This document shows, one piece after another, positions 8,661 through 18,000 of a stretch of DNA of 64,000 nucleotides. The position numbers and the translations under genes are program-made. This stretch comes from Aeromicrobium duanguangcaii (lineage in GTDB: Bacteria; Actinomycetota; Actinomycetes; Propionibacteriales; Nocardioidaceae), in assembly GCF_024508295.1 (NCBI RefSeq), contig NZ_CP101990.1, forward strand, positions 2,666,001 through 2,730,000. Reading direction: 5' to 3'. Below the pieces are notes generated by a model, which saw only the letters and a list, made by a program, of their open reading frames with translations, made no database searches and had not been told where the DNA came from. Every line of letters begins with the position of its first letter. Position 1 is the stretch's first letter.

Positions 8661-9331
8661 GCAGCCTCGACCACCTGATGGCGCCCGACTGGGCCGAGGC
8701 GATGGAGCCCGTCGCCGACCAGATCGCGGCCATGGGCGAGTTCCTGCGTGCCGAGGTCGCCGCGGGGCGCAGCTACCTGCCCGAGCCGGACGCGATCTTC
8801 CGCGCCTTCCGCACTCCCCTGGCGCAGGTGCGGGTGCTGATCACCGGACAGGACCCCTACCCCACGCCGGGACACGCGATGGGTCTGTCCTTCTCGGTCC
8901 GGCCCGACGTGCGGCCGCTGCCGCGCAGCCTGGTCAACATCTACACCGAGCTGCAGGCCGACCTCGGCATCGAGCCGGCGGCCCACGGCGACCTCTCGGC
9001 CTGGTCCGATCAGGGGGTCATGCTGCTCAACCGCGCGCTGACCGTCCGGCCGGGCGAGGCGGCGAGTCATCGGGGCAAGGGCTGGGAGCCGATCACCGAT
9101 CGGGCCATCGCCGCCCTGGTCGAACGCGGCGGCCCGCTCGTGGCGATCCTGTGGGGGCGTGACGCCCAGGCGCTGGCGCCGCGGCTGGGCGACGTCCCCA
9201 GAATCGAGTCGCCGCACCCCAGCCCCTTGTCCGCCTCGCGCGGGTTCTTCGGCTCGCGCCCGTTCAGCCGTGCCGACGACGCGCTCCGCGATCAGGGTGC
9301 ACAGCCGGTCGATTGGCGCCTCCCCGGCTAG
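8657..9331 (+). CDS. ung: Uracil-DNA glycosylase, family 1
   Basis: Removes uracil from DNA to start base-excision repair. It has 224 residues. The catalytic water-activating motif is [17 protein letters not shown] (about 64-80), with Pro where enterobacterial enzymes have His, as in mycobacterial Ung. It is followed by [16 protein letters not shown], and the minor-groove/uracil loop [18 protein letters not shown] near the C-terminus, so all family-1 landmarks are intact. The ATG overlaps the upstream MFS stop. Its own stop TAG forms the first three bases of the -10 hexamer of the next gene. Confidence 0.97.
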   Translation: MSSLDHLMAPDWAEAMEPVADQIAAMGEFLRAEVAAGRSYLPEPDAIFRAFRTPLAQVRVLITGQDPYPTPGHAMGLSFSVRPDVRPLPRSLVNIYTELQADLGIEPAAHGDLSAWSDQGVMLLNRALTVRPGEAASHRGKGWEPITDRAIAALVERGGPLVAILWGRDAQALAPRLGDVPRIESPHPSPLSASRGFFGSRPFSRADDALRDQGAQPVDWRLPG

Positions 9332-9334
9332 GGT
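9329..9334 (+). promoter_or_regulatory. Putative leaderless -10 (TAGGGT) overlapping the ung stop codon
   Basis: TAGGGT then 6 nt then GTG at 9341. The TAG is also the stop codon of ung. Confidence 0.58.
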
Positions 9335-9340
9335 GGCGGC

Positions 9341-10507
9341 GTGAGCGAGACACGCATTCGCGACCGGGCCGTCATCATCGACCAAGGCTTCGGCGTGGTC
9401 CAGCGGTGGGGCATCCGCCTCGTCGTGATCGCGGCCGCCTTCTACGTCCTCGGCTGGGCCGTCGGCCACACCTGGGTGATCTGGTTCCCGGTCGCCCTGG
9501 CGATCCTGTTCGCCACCGTCCTCGGCCCGCCGGCCAAGGCGCTGCGCGACCGCGGGGTGCCGGCCGCCGCCGCGGCGGGACTGGTGCTGCTGGCCTTCCT
9601 GGCCGCGCTCGGATTCCTCTTCTCGATCCTCATCCCGCAGCTGATCGACGAGGCGCCCCAGATCGCCGACCGCGCCGCGAAGGGTGTCGGCGAGGTGCAG
9701 GACTGGCTCCTCAACGGCCCCCTGCCCGTGGAGTCGAACCAGATCAGCAACGCGCTCGATTCGATCGAGGACTGGCTGCGCAACAGCGCCGGCGACATCG
9801 GCAGCGGCGTCCTGTCCACGATCGGCGTCGCCACGAACGTCGTCGTCAACACCGTCCTGGTGCTGATCCTGACCTTCCTGTTCATCAAGGACGGCCACCG
9901 CTTCCTGCCCTTCGTGGAGCGCCTCGGCGGCCACCGGGTCGGCGGCCACCTGCGCGAGCTGCTCTACCGCGCATGGAACACCCTGGGCGGCTTCATCCGC
10001 ACCCAGGCTCTCGTCTCGCTGATCGACGCCGTCCTGATCGGCGGCGCGCTGCTCATCGTCGGCCAGCCGCTGTGGGTGCCGCTGGCGCTCATCACCTTCA
10101 TCGGCGGGTTCATCCCGATCGTGGGTGCCTTCGCCAGTGGCGCGATCGCCGTGCTGGTCACCCTCGTCACGAACTCGCCGCAGGACGCCCTGATCATCCT
10201 GGCCGTGATCGTCGCCGTGCAGCAGCTCGAGGGCAACGTCCTGTCGCCGATGCTGCAGGGCAAGAGCATGAACCTGCACCCGGCGATCGTCCTGATGGCC
10301 GTCACCGCGGGCGGTTCGATGTTCGGCATCACCGGAGCGTTCCTGGCGGTGCCCGTCACCGCCACCGTCGCCGAGATCCTGCGCTACGCCAACGAGCGGA
10401 TCGACGCGGCGCTGACCGCCGGCGGCGACCCCGTGGCCCTCACCTCGACGACGCCCTCCGCCGACCCGGCGGACGATCCCGAGGCGGGGACGGGCCGCCA
10501 GGTCTGA
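9341..10507 (+). CDS. AI-2E family transporter (UPF0118)
   Basis: A 388-residue membrane protein of the AI-2E/PerM family. There are paired membrane segments near the N-terminus (about 24-65), an amphipathic middle with DWLLNGPLPVESNQ, and a C-terminal membrane block with FIGGFIPIVGAFASGAIAVL (about 264-283), the family hallmark. Members export small molecules or act as Na+(Li+)/H+ antiporters; no specific cargo can be inferred. The C-terminal 25 residues are Pro/Asp/Ala-rich and probably disordered. It is convergent with purU with a 12-bp gap. Confidence 0.85.
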   Translation: MSETRIRDRAVIIDQGFGVVQRWGIRLVVIAAAFYVLGWAVGHTWVIWFPVALAILFATVLGPPAKALRDRGVPAAAAAGLVLLAFLAALGFLFSILIPQLIDEAPQIADRAAKGVGEVQDWLLNGPLPVESNQISNALDSIEDWLRNSAGDIGSGVLSTIGVATNVVVNTVLVLILTFLFIKDGHRFLPFVERLGGHRVGGHLRELLYRAWNTLGGFIRTQALVSLIDAVLIGGALLIVGQPLWVPLALITFIGGFIPIVGAFASGAIAVLVTLVTNSPQDALIILAVIVAVQQLEGNVLSPMLQGKSMNLHPAIVLMAVTAGGSMFGITGAFLAVPVTATVAEILRYANERIDAALTAGGDPVALTSTTPSADPADDPEAGTGRQV

Positions 10508-10519
10508 GCGACCCGGCGG

Positions 10520-11395
10520 TCAGTCGAAGACGACCGTCTTCATCCCGTTGAGCAGCACGCGGTGCTCGGCGTGCGCCCGGACGGCGTGCACGAGAGCACG
10601 GGCCTCGAGGTCCTGGCCCATCGCCGCCAGCTCCGCGGCCGAGGAGCGGTGGTCGACGCGGCGGAAGTCCTGCTCGATGATCGGGCCCTCGTCGAGGTCG
10701 GCCGTGACGTAGTGCGCCGTGGCGCCGATGACCTTGACCCCGTGCCGGTGCGCCTGCTCATAGGGCCGCGCGCCCTTGAAGCTCGGCAGCAGCGAGTGGT
10801 GGATGTTGATGGCGCGGCCGTGCACGTCGCGGCACATCTGGTCGGTCAGGATCTGCATGTAGCGAGCCAGGATCAGGGCCTCGGCCTGCGTGCGATCCAT
10901 CAGGTCCAGGACGAACTGCTCGGTCTCGCGCTTGGTCTCGGGCGTGACGCGGATCTGGTGGAACTCGATGCCGTGCCACTCGACGACGTCACGCCAGTCG
11001 GGGTGGTTCGACACGACGGCCACGATCTCGATCGGCAGCTGGCCCTGACGGGTGTGGAACAGCAGGTTGTTCAGGACGTGTCCCTGCTTGGAGACCATCA
11101 CCACGACCCGCAGCGGGGCGGTCGCGTCGTGCAGGTCCCAGTCCATCTCGAACGGCTCGAGCACCGGCGCGAGCACCGCCCGCATCTGCTCCAGCAGAAC
11201 CTCGCGTTCGGCGGCGAAGCGCACCCGCATGAAGAAGCGACGGGTGTCGGGGTCGGCGTACTGCTGGCTCTCGGTGATCGTCCAGCCGTCCTGCGCCAGC
11301 GTCGAGGCGATCGCCGCCACGATGCCCACCCGGTCGGGGCAGGCGAAGGTCAGGATGAAGTCGCTGTGCGGCTCGGGGACGTTCATGGACTGCAT
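10520..11395 (-). CDS. purU: Formyltetrahydrofolate deformylase
   Basis: Hydrolyses 10-formyl-THF to formate and THF, balancing one-carbon pools. It has 291 residues. An N-terminal ACT domain (about 12-90, CPDRVGIVAAIASTLAQDGW) is followed by the formyltransferase-type hydrolase domain (about 95-285). The catalytic Asn-His-Asp set is visible as INIHHSLLPSFKGARPY and the downstream HYVTADLDEGPII. The presence of the ACT domain separates it from PurN. Two in-frame ATGs (11395 and 11386) are possible, and no clean -10 or Shine-Dalgarno decides between them. Confidence 0.94.
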   Translation of the reverse strand: MQSMNVPEPHSDFILTFACPDRVGIVAAIASTLAQDGWTITESQQYADPDTRRFFMRVRFAAEREVLLEQMRAVLAPVLEPFEMDWDLHDATAPLRVVVMVSKQGHVLNNLLFHTRQGQLPIEIVAVVSNHPDWRDVVEWHGIEFHQIRVTPETKRETEQFVLDLMDRTQAEALILARYMQILTDQMCRDVHGRAINIHHSLLPSFKGARPYEQAHRHGVKVIGATAHYVTADLDEGPIIEQDFRRVDHRSSAAELAAMGQDLEARALVHAVRAHAEHRVLLNGMKTVVFD

Positions 11396-11435
11396 CGTCT
11401 CAGGTGCGCCGCCGCAGGCTGATCGGACCTCCCCG

Positions 11436-11771
11436 TCAGGTCGGGTCGACGAGCGTGGTCAGCAGGACGACGGCGTCCTCGAGAGCCAGCAGATCGTGGC
11501 GATGGTCGGGGATCACCAACAGGTCGCCGGTCGAGCCCTCCCAGGACTCCTCGCCCGCGGTGAGGCGCACCGACCCGGTGAGCACCTGCAGCGTCGCCTC
11601 CGCCGGGGCCTCGTGCTCGTCGAGCCGGTGGTCGGCCGCCAGGGCGATCACGGTCTGGCGCAGGTGATGGTGGCGACCCGGGTGCAGCGCCGTCGCGGTG
11701 CGACCCGCACGCGAGGCACGTGCCTGGTCGAGCAGATCGGCTCCGAGGGACTGTAGGTGCGTGGACTCCAT
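11436..11771 (-). CDS. Small cupin-domain protein
   Basis: A 111-residue single-domain cupin. The barrel strands read HEAPAEATLQVLTGSVRLTAGEE and GDLLVIPDHRHDLLALED (about 52-105), which gives a partial metal-binding pattern (His/Glu in the first motif, His in the second). It starts at ATG 11771, 32 bp after the methyltransferase stop on the same strand, so it is probably second in that unit. No substrate is evident. Confidence 0.72.
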   Translation of the reverse strand: MESTHLQSLGADLLDQARASRAGRTATALHPGRHHHLRQTVIALAADHRLDEHEAPAEATLQVLTGSVRLTAGEESWEGSTGDLLVIPDHRHDLLALEDAVVLLTTLVDPT

Positions 11772-11803
11772 GCTTCGAACCGTAGCCGCTCGTGGGGGTG
11801 GCG

Positions 11804-12607
11804 TCAGCCGAGGATGCGCCGCGCGATCCGGCGCAGGCGGCCGGGGTTGGCGGCCTTCTCGCGGGCCACCCGCTGCTGCTCGATCTGCTCGGGCGTGAGC
11901 TGGGTGTACCTCGCCATCTGCTGCTTCGCCGGATGGCCCCAGTCGCCGATGAACTCGTACGACCAGTCGCCCCACTTCGCCGCCCAGCGCAGGTCCTCGC
12001 GGTAGTAGACGTAGTTGTTCTTCTCGGTGAAGTAGCCCTTGTTGCGGCGCTTGATCGGCTTGACCGCGTCGATCGGGACGGAGTTCTTGCGGACGAAGTA
12101 CGTGGCGTAGAAGGAGCCGCCGGGCGCCATGACCTTGTCGAGCCGATACATGCACAGCCGGATGTGGTTCAGCGAGACGTGGGTGAAGACCGAGTTGGCG
12201 ATCGCGTAGTCGAACTTCACGCCGAAGTCGGTGTCGAAGCGATCGTTGGCCCGCAGGTTCTCGATCGGCAGCTTGGCGCGCTGCTCGTCGGTGAGCTCGT
12301 TGTCGTAGCCGGCCTGCATCACCGAGTGGTTGGCGTCGATGCCGTAGTAGTTCCCGGCGTCGAGGTAGTCGATGAAGTGGCGGCCGGCCCGGAACGAGCC
12401 GCAGCCGACGTCCATCAGCTTGTGGTGCGGCTGCAGGCCCTGTGAGATCAGGAAGTCCAGCTGGCGCTGGCCGTGGGAGTCCCAGACTCCCCCGACGAAC
12501 TCGCGGTGCGCCCCTGCGGCGATCTCCTCGTCGGTGAGGACGATCCCGGAGAAGTCCGGGTTGGTCAGGTTCGCATCCAGTTCGACGCGGTGCTCGATCT
12601 GCGGCAC
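11804..12607 (-). CDS. SAM-dependent class I methyltransferase
   Basis: A 267-residue Rossmann-fold methyltransferase. Motif I is DVGCGSFRAG (about 66-75), the acidic residue of the second strand is in YYGIDAN (about 88-94), and FDYAIANSVFTHV marks motif IV. A C-terminal tail of about 60 basic, helix-rich residues follows. The substrate is unknown; the N-terminal EFVGGVWDSHGQRQLDFL is shared with methyltransferases found near glycan genes. The GTG start has GAGGGGG about 5 nt upstream. Confidence 0.78.
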   Translation of the reverse strand: MPQIEHRVELDANLTNPDFSGIVLTDEEIAAGAHREFVGGVWDSHGQRQLDFLISQGLQPHHKLMDVGCGSFRAGRHFIDYLDAGNYYGIDANHSVMQAGYDNELTDEQRAKLPIENLRANDRFDTDFGVKFDYAIANSVFTHVSLNHIRLCMYRLDKVMAPGGSFYATYFVRKNSVPIDAVKPIKRRNKGYFTEKNNYVYYREDLRWAAKWGDWSYEFIGDWGHPAKQQMARYTQLTPEQIEQQRVAREKAANPGRLRRIARRILG

Positions 12608-12715
12608 GGGGCCCCCTCGTGGTCGGTGCGGCCCACCCTAACCGCGCGGACGTCGACTGCCCACCCCCCAGACAGCGAGATTCCACGGCTCCCGGCGGCG
12701 GCCCCCGGCGCGCCC

Positions 12716-12721
12716 TAGGGT
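12716..12721 (+). promoter_or_regulatory. Putative leaderless -10 (TAGGGT) for the MBL hydrolase
   Basis: TAGGGT then 6 nt then ATG at 12728, with no Shine-Dalgarno. Confidence 0.6.
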
Positions 12722-12727
12722 GCGTCC

Positions 12728-13660
12728 ATGCGCATCAAGCTCGGTCGCCCGGACCTGTCCGACCACGCGAGTCTCTTGGACGTCCCCGCTGCGGCTCCGG
12801 GCACGCCCTCGGTGACCTTCGCCGGGGTGTCGACCCTGGCGTTCGACGACGGCGAGTCGGCCCTGCTGATCGACGGGTTCTTCTCGCGGCCGTCACTGGT
12901 GAAGGTGGGCCTGGGCCGGATCGCGCCCGTGCCCGAGCGAATCGACGCGGCCCTCGAGCGACTCGGCCTGCTCGGGCCGACGGCACCGCGCGTCGAGGCG
13001 GTCCTGCCGGTCCACAGCCACTTCGACCACGTGCTGGACTCCGCCGAGGTCGCGCGGCGCACGGGGGCTCTCCTCGTCGGAGGCGCCTCCACCCTGCAGG
13101 TCGGCCGTGGCGCGGATCTCGACCCCGATCAGACCCGGGTCCTGACGCCGTCCACACCGACGGCGTACGGCCCGTGGACGGTCACGGCGGTGCCGTCGGC
13201 GCACTGCCCGCCGGACCGGTTCCCCGGAACCATCGACGAGCCCCTGCGCACGCCCGCGCGCGCGAAGGCGTACCGCTGCGGCGAGGCGTGGTCGCTGCTG
13301 GTCGAGCACCCCGCCACCGGGTCCACGCTCGTCCAGGGCAGCGCCGGGTTCGTGCCCGGCGCGCTCGACGACACCCGCGCCGACGTGGTGTACCTCGGCG
13401 TCGGCCAGCTCGGCGTGCTGAGCCGGGACTACATCGAGCAGTACTGGCGGCACACGGTCTCCGCCGTGGGCGCGCGATGCGTGGTGATGACGCACTGGGA
13501 CGACTTCTTCCGCCCGCTCACCGAGCCGCTGCGGGCGCTGCCGTACGCAGGTGACGACCTCGACGTGACGGTGCGGGTCCTGCGCGAGCTGGCCGAGCGC
13601 GACGGGGTGCGGTTGCACCTGCCGACGCTGTGGCGACGCGAAGATCCCTGGCGCGACTGA
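12728..13660 (+). CDS. MBL-fold metallo-hydrolase
   Basis: A 310-residue metallo-beta-lactamase-fold protein. The metal-binding motif HSHFDHV (about 98-104) is intact, and PSAHCPPD and the late THWDDFF supply further possible ligand positions. The protein is closest in style to the L-ascorbate-6-phosphate-lactonase/UlaG-like hydrolases, but no substrate can be named. It stands alone, divergent from the methyltransferase and convergent with the tRNA gene. Confidence 0.8.
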   Translation: MRIKLGRPDLSDHASLLDVPAAAPGTPSVTFAGVSTLAFDDGESALLIDGFFSRPSLVKVGLGRIAPVPERIDAALERLGLLGPTAPRVEAVLPVHSHFDHVLDSAEVARRTGALLVGGASTLQVGRGADLDPDQTRVLTPSTPTAYGPWTVTAVPSAHCPPDRFPGTIDEPLRTPARAKAYRCGEAWSLLVEHPATGSTLVQGSAGFVPGALDDTRADVVYLGVGQLGVLSRDYIEQYWRHTVSAVGARCVVMTHWDDFFRPLTEPLRALPYAGDDLDVTVRVLRELAERDGVRLHLPTLWRREDPWRD

Positions 13661-13670
13661 CGCCTGCTGG

Positions 13671-13743
13671 AGCCCCCGACAGGATTCGAACCCGCGACAT
13701 CTTCTTTACAAGAGAAGCGCTCTACCGACTGAGCTACAGGGGC
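13671..13743 (-). tRNA. tRNA-Thr, anticodon UGU
   Basis: A 73-nt cloverleaf with a 7-bp acceptor (GCCCCTG with CGGGGGC, including one G-U), D stem GCTC/GAGC, anticodon stem CTTCT/AGAAG with loop CTTGTAA (anticodon TGT), a 5-nt variable loop, and T arm GCGGG/CCTGT with TTCGAAT. The discriminator T is followed by an encoded CCA at 13670-13668. It decodes ACA. Confidence 0.97.
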
Positions 13744-13779
13744 GTGGCGGGCGTGCCGCCCGGCTCATCCTAGCGAGAC

Positions 13780-14562
13780 TCAGACTCGTCCGGCCTCACA
13801 CCGGCGCTTGAAGTCCTCGTCGACGAGCTGGTCGTCGGGAAGCTCCGGCGTGATCGCCTCGTCGCCGTTGCCGATCTTGGTGAAGGTGGCGAGGTCGGAC
13901 TGCTGGTCGTCGGCGTCGCCACCGGCGGTGAGGAAGCCGTCCAGGGCGATGGCGCAGTCCGCCGCGCCGAACTCCTGCCAGCCCATGATCGTGCCCCACT
14001 CCGGCGAGTCGGCGCCGGCGATGATGCCCTGGGTCCGCAGCACGCCGATCACACGCACCGGCCCGTCCGGGATCCTGACCTCGTAGGCGGCGCGAGTCTG
14101 CAGGGCGAGGTTCATCGACTCACCGTCGTCCGACAGGGTCCACGCACCGGTCAGGCCCGTCGCCAGCACCTCGAGACCGGGATCGAGCACGTTGCCCTTC
14201 GCGAGGGCCGAGGCCACCTCGTCGTCCTCGCCGGCATCGTCGATCATGGCGGCCAGCTCATCGGGCAGTCCGGCACCGACCTCATCGGGGGACGCCACCG
14301 CCTGGACCGCCCAGGTCCGCACGGCCGCGACCATCCGCGCGTACTCCTCGGCCGGCAGCCACTCCGGCCGCGCGGGCGGGTCGGGGAACCGCGCCTCGTC
14401 GGGCGAGGGCCAGTTCGCGACCCCGAGGTCGTCGAACGAGATCGACGTCGTCGGGGTCGGCTGGGGCTCAGGCGCGTCACCGCGATCGGAGTCGTCCGAC
14501 CCCCACGTGCACGCGGCCAGCACGAAGGACACCAACACGAGCAGCAGGACCGGTCGACGCAC
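13780..14562 (-). CDS. Secreted lipoprotein of unknown function
   Basis: A 260-residue protein with a lipoprotein signal peptide (two Arg, hydrophobic run LLLVLVSFVLAAC, Cys at residue 18 with GTG taken as start), then a Ser/Asp/Pro-rich linker and a globular part with no domain I recognise. I take the GTG at 14562 as start because CATACT ends 6 nt before it. An ATG at 14577 would add five residues but falls inside the promoter palindrome and overlaps the start region of the divergent gene. Confidence 0.75.
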   Translation of the reverse strand: MRRPVLLLVLVSFVLAACTWGSDDSDRGDAPEPQPTPTTSISFDDLGVANWPSPDEARFPDPPARPEWLPAEEYARMVAAVRTWAVQAVASPDEVGAGLPDELAAMIDDAGEDDEVASALAKGNVLDPGLEVLATGLTGAWTLSDDGESMNLALQTRAAYEVRIPDGPVRVIGVLRTQGIIAGADSPEWGTIMGWQEFGAADCAIALDGFLTAGGDADDQQSDLATFTKIGNGDEAITPELPDDQLVDEDFKRRCEAGRV

Positions 14563-14566
14563 CCGA

Positions 14567-14582
14567 CCAGTATGCATACTGG
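14567..14582. promoter_or_regulatory. Perfect 16-bp palindrome forming two back-to-back leaderless -10s
   Basis: CCAGTATGCATACTGG is its own reverse complement. Each half contains CATACT (14575-14580 on +, 14574-14569 on -). Each CATACT is followed by 6 nt and a GTG (14587 on +, 14562 on -), so both promoters and both starts are symmetric about the palindrome. It may also be an operator for a dimeric regulator. Confidence 0.6.
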
Positions 14583-14586
14583 CCCC

Positions 14587-15765
14587 GTGGCCCCTCCTTC
14601 CCTGACTCCCCCGTATCCCCGCCTCCTGCGCGCCACGAACCTGATCGACACGCCCTTCGCGGTGATCGACGAGGAGGCGCTGTGGGCCAACGCGAGCGAC
14701 CTCGTGCGGCGGGCGCACGGCGTGCCGATCCGCCTCGCCACCAAGTCGATCCGGGTCCGCTCGATCATCAAGAACGCACTGACGCTGGACGGTTTCCGCG
14801 GCGTCATGACCTACTCCCTGGCCGAGTCCGTGTGGCTGGCCGACCACGGCGTCGACGACATCCTCCTGGCGTACCCCAGCGTCGAGCGCGAGGCGTACGC
14901 CGACCTCGTCTCGGACGAGCGCCGCCTGGCCTCGATCACGGTCATGGTCGACTCACTGGAGGCGCTCGACCTCATCGACTCCTACGCCGGGCCGGGCCAC
15001 CCGCCGATCCGGGTCTGCCTCGACGTCGACGCGTCCCTGCGGGTCTTCGGCGCTCACCTGGGTGCTCACCGCTCCCCCGTGCACACCACCCGCGAGGCGA
15101 AGCGGATCGCCGCGCAGATCAGCGAGCGAGCGGGCTTCGACCTCGTCGGCCTGATGTTCTACGACGCGCAGATCGCGGGCCTGCCCGACAGCGGCGCCGC
15201 GGTCCGCATCGTCAAGCGGCGCTCCGCCGGCGAGCTGCGCCGGCGTCGCCGCCGCATCGTCAAGGCCGTGTCGAACATGACCGACCTGCAGATCGTCAAC
15301 GCGGGCGGCACCGGCAGCCTCGACGTGTGGCGCGGCGACTCCTCGATCACCGAGCTGGCCGCGGGCTCGGGCCTCTTCGTGCCCACGCTGTTCGACGGCT
15401 ACCGCTCCTTCACCCCGCGCCCCGCGGCCTTCTTCGCACTCTCGGTCGTGCGCAAGCCCTCGCGCGACGCCGTCACGTGCTTCGGCGGCGGGTACATCGC
15501 CTCCGGCCCGCCCGGCGACGCCCGGGTCCCCACGCCGGTGTGGCCCGAGGGCCTCGAGCTGTACGCGGCCGAGGGCGCCGGCGAGGTCCAGACGCCGTTG
15601 CACGGCAAGGTGGCCCGCTCCCTGACGATCGGCGACCGGGTCCTCTTCCGGCACGCGAAGGCCGGCGAGATGTGCGAGCGGTTCGACCGCGTGGCCCTGG
15701 TCGACCAGGCCGGCCACGCCACGATGATCCCGACCTACCGCGGCGAGGGGAAGAACTTCGGATGA
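14587..15765 (+). CDS. PLP-dependent amino acid deaminase/aldolase (alanine-racemase-like)
   Basis: A 392-residue fold-type III PLP protein. An alanine racemase/D-threonine-aldolase-like N-terminal barrel carries the PLP lysine in RLATKSIR (about residue 53), FYDAQIAG lies mid-barrel, and a C-terminal beta domain ends with LVDQAGHATMIPTYRGEGK. Homologues are annotated as amino-acid deaminase/aldolase; D-amino acids or hydroxy-amino acids are plausible substrates. It overlaps the next flavoprotein gene by 4 bp (ATGA). In Mycobacterium tuberculosis a similar PLP protein also neighbours the L-gulonolactone dehydrogenase gene (from memory). The GTG 14587 start is favoured by the promoter geometry over the ATG at 14572, which lies within the palindrome. 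Confidence 0.82.
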   Translation: MAPPSLTPPYPRLLRATNLIDTPFAVIDEEALWANASDLVRRAHGVPIRLATKSIRVRSIIKNALTLDGFRGVMTYSLAESVWLADHGVDDILLAYPSVEREAYADLVSDERRLASITVMVDSLEALDLIDSYAGPGHPPIRVCLDVDASLRVFGAHLGAHRSPVHTTREAKRIAAQISERAGFDLVGLMFYDAQIAGLPDSGAAVRIVKRRSAGELRRRRRRIVKAVSNMTDLQIVNAGGTGSLDVWRGDSSITELAAGSGLFVPTLFDGYRSFTPRPAAFFALSVVRKPSRDAVTCFGGGYIASGPPGDARVPTPVWPEGLELYAAEGAGEVQTPLHGKVARSLTIGDRVLFRHAKAGEMCERFDRVALVDQAGHATMIPTYRGEGKNFG

Positions 15766-17045
15766 CCACGTGGCGCAACTGGGCGGGCAACGTCACGGCG
15801 CATCCCGCCGTGGTCGGTCGACCGGCCTCCACCGACGAGGTCGTCGCGTTCGTCCGCGAGCACCCGCAGGTCAAGGCGGTCGGCGCAGGGCACTCCTTCA
15901 CGCCGATCGCGGCCACGGACGGCGCGCTGCTGCGGCTGGACGCGATGAGCCGGATCCTGCACGCCGACACGACCACGGGCCTGGTCCGCGTCCAGGCGGG
16001 CATCTCGCTGCACGACCTGAACCGGCGTCTCGACGCGCTGGGCCTCGCCCTGCCCAACCTCGGCGACGTCGACCCGCAGTCGGTCGCCGGAGCCACGTCC
16101 ACCGGCACCCACGGCACCGGCGCCCGACTGTTCGGCATCGCCCGCGCGGTGGCCGCGCTGCAGCTGGTCACCGCCGAGGGCGAGGTGCTCGAGATCGACC
16201 GGGGCCACGACATGTTCGATGCCGCCCGCGTCGGCCTGGGCGCCCTCGGGATCGTCACCGAGGTCACGCTGCAGTGCGTCCCGGCGTTCCTGCTGCACGC
16301 GCGCGAGGAGCCGATGGCGTTGTCCGCGGTGCTGACCGACCTCGACCAGCTCGTCGACGGCAACGACCACTTCGAGTTCTACTTCTTCCCGCACACCGAC
16401 CGGGCGCTCACCAAGCGCAACAACCGCGTGCCCGAGGGCACCCCGCGGGCCCCGCTGTCGCGCTGGCGACACACGCTCGACGACGAGTTCCTGTCGAACA
16501 CGGTCTACGAGCGCATCCAGCGGATCGCCAGCCGCCGGCCCGCGCTGATCCCCCGGATCAACGCGCTCAGCGGATCGGTGCTCGGCGCCCGCGAGTACAC
16601 CGACACGTCACACGAGGTCTTCATCTCGCCGCGCCGCGTGAGGTTCCGCGAGTCGGAGTTCGCGCTGCCGCGGGCTGCCGCCGCCGACGCGATCGCCGAG
16701 ATGCAGCGCTGGTACGCCCGCACCGACCAGTACGTGTCGTTCCCGGTGGAGGTCCGGTTCACCGCCGCCGACGACATCTGGATGTCCACCGGCTTCGAGC
16801 GCGACACCGTCTACATCGCGGTGCACCAGTTCCACCGCACCGATCCGACGTCGTACTTCGCGGCGATGCAGGACATCTTCATCGCGCACGAGGGCCGGCC
16901 GCACTGGGGCAAGATGCACACCCTCGGCTCCGACCACTTCCGCAAGGTCTACCCGCGGTTCGACGACTTCCTCGGCGTCCGCGATCGACTCGACCCCGGC
17001 CGCAAGTTCGCCAACGACTACCTGCGGCAGGTGCTCGGCAGCTGA
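15762..17045 (+). CDS. FAD-linked aldonolactone oxidase/dehydrogenase family protein
   Basis: A 427-residue VAO-type flavoprotein. The PP-loop FAD domain (about 15-180) contains GAGHSFTPIAAT, where the His corresponds to the position that carries covalent FAD in L-gulonolactone oxidase. The C-terminal ALO domain contains the conserved HWGK motif as PHWGKMHTL (about 384-392). The natural substrate is unknown: L-gulono- or D-arabinono-lactone in the family, or another polyol. It is translationally coupled to the upstream PLP enzyme, so the two probably act on related metabolites. It is convergent with rlmB with a 10-bp gap. Confidence 0.87.
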   Translation: MTTWRNWAGNVTAHPAVVGRPASTDEVVAFVREHPQVKAVGAGHSFTPIAATDGALLRLDAMSRILHADTTTGLVRVQAGISLHDLNRRLDALGLALPNLGDVDPQSVAGATSTGTHGTGARLFGIARAVAALQLVTAEGEVLEIDRGHDMFDAARVGLGALGIVTEVTLQCVPAFLLHAREEPMALSAVLTDLDQLVDGNDHFEFYFFPHTDRALTKRNNRVPEGTPRAPLSRWRHTLDDEFLSNTVYERIQRIASRRPALIPRINALSGSVLGAREYTDTSHEVFISPRRVRFRESEFALPRAAAADAIAEMQRWYARTDQYVSFPVEVRFTAADDIWMSTGFERDTVYIAVHQFHRTDPTSYFAAMQDIFIAHEGRPHWGKMHTLGSDHFRKVYPRFDDFLGVRDRLDPGRKFANDYLRQVLGS

Positions 17046-17055
17046 TCCGGCTCGC

Positions 17056-17999
<944 letters not shown>

Positions 18000-18000
<1 letters not shown>

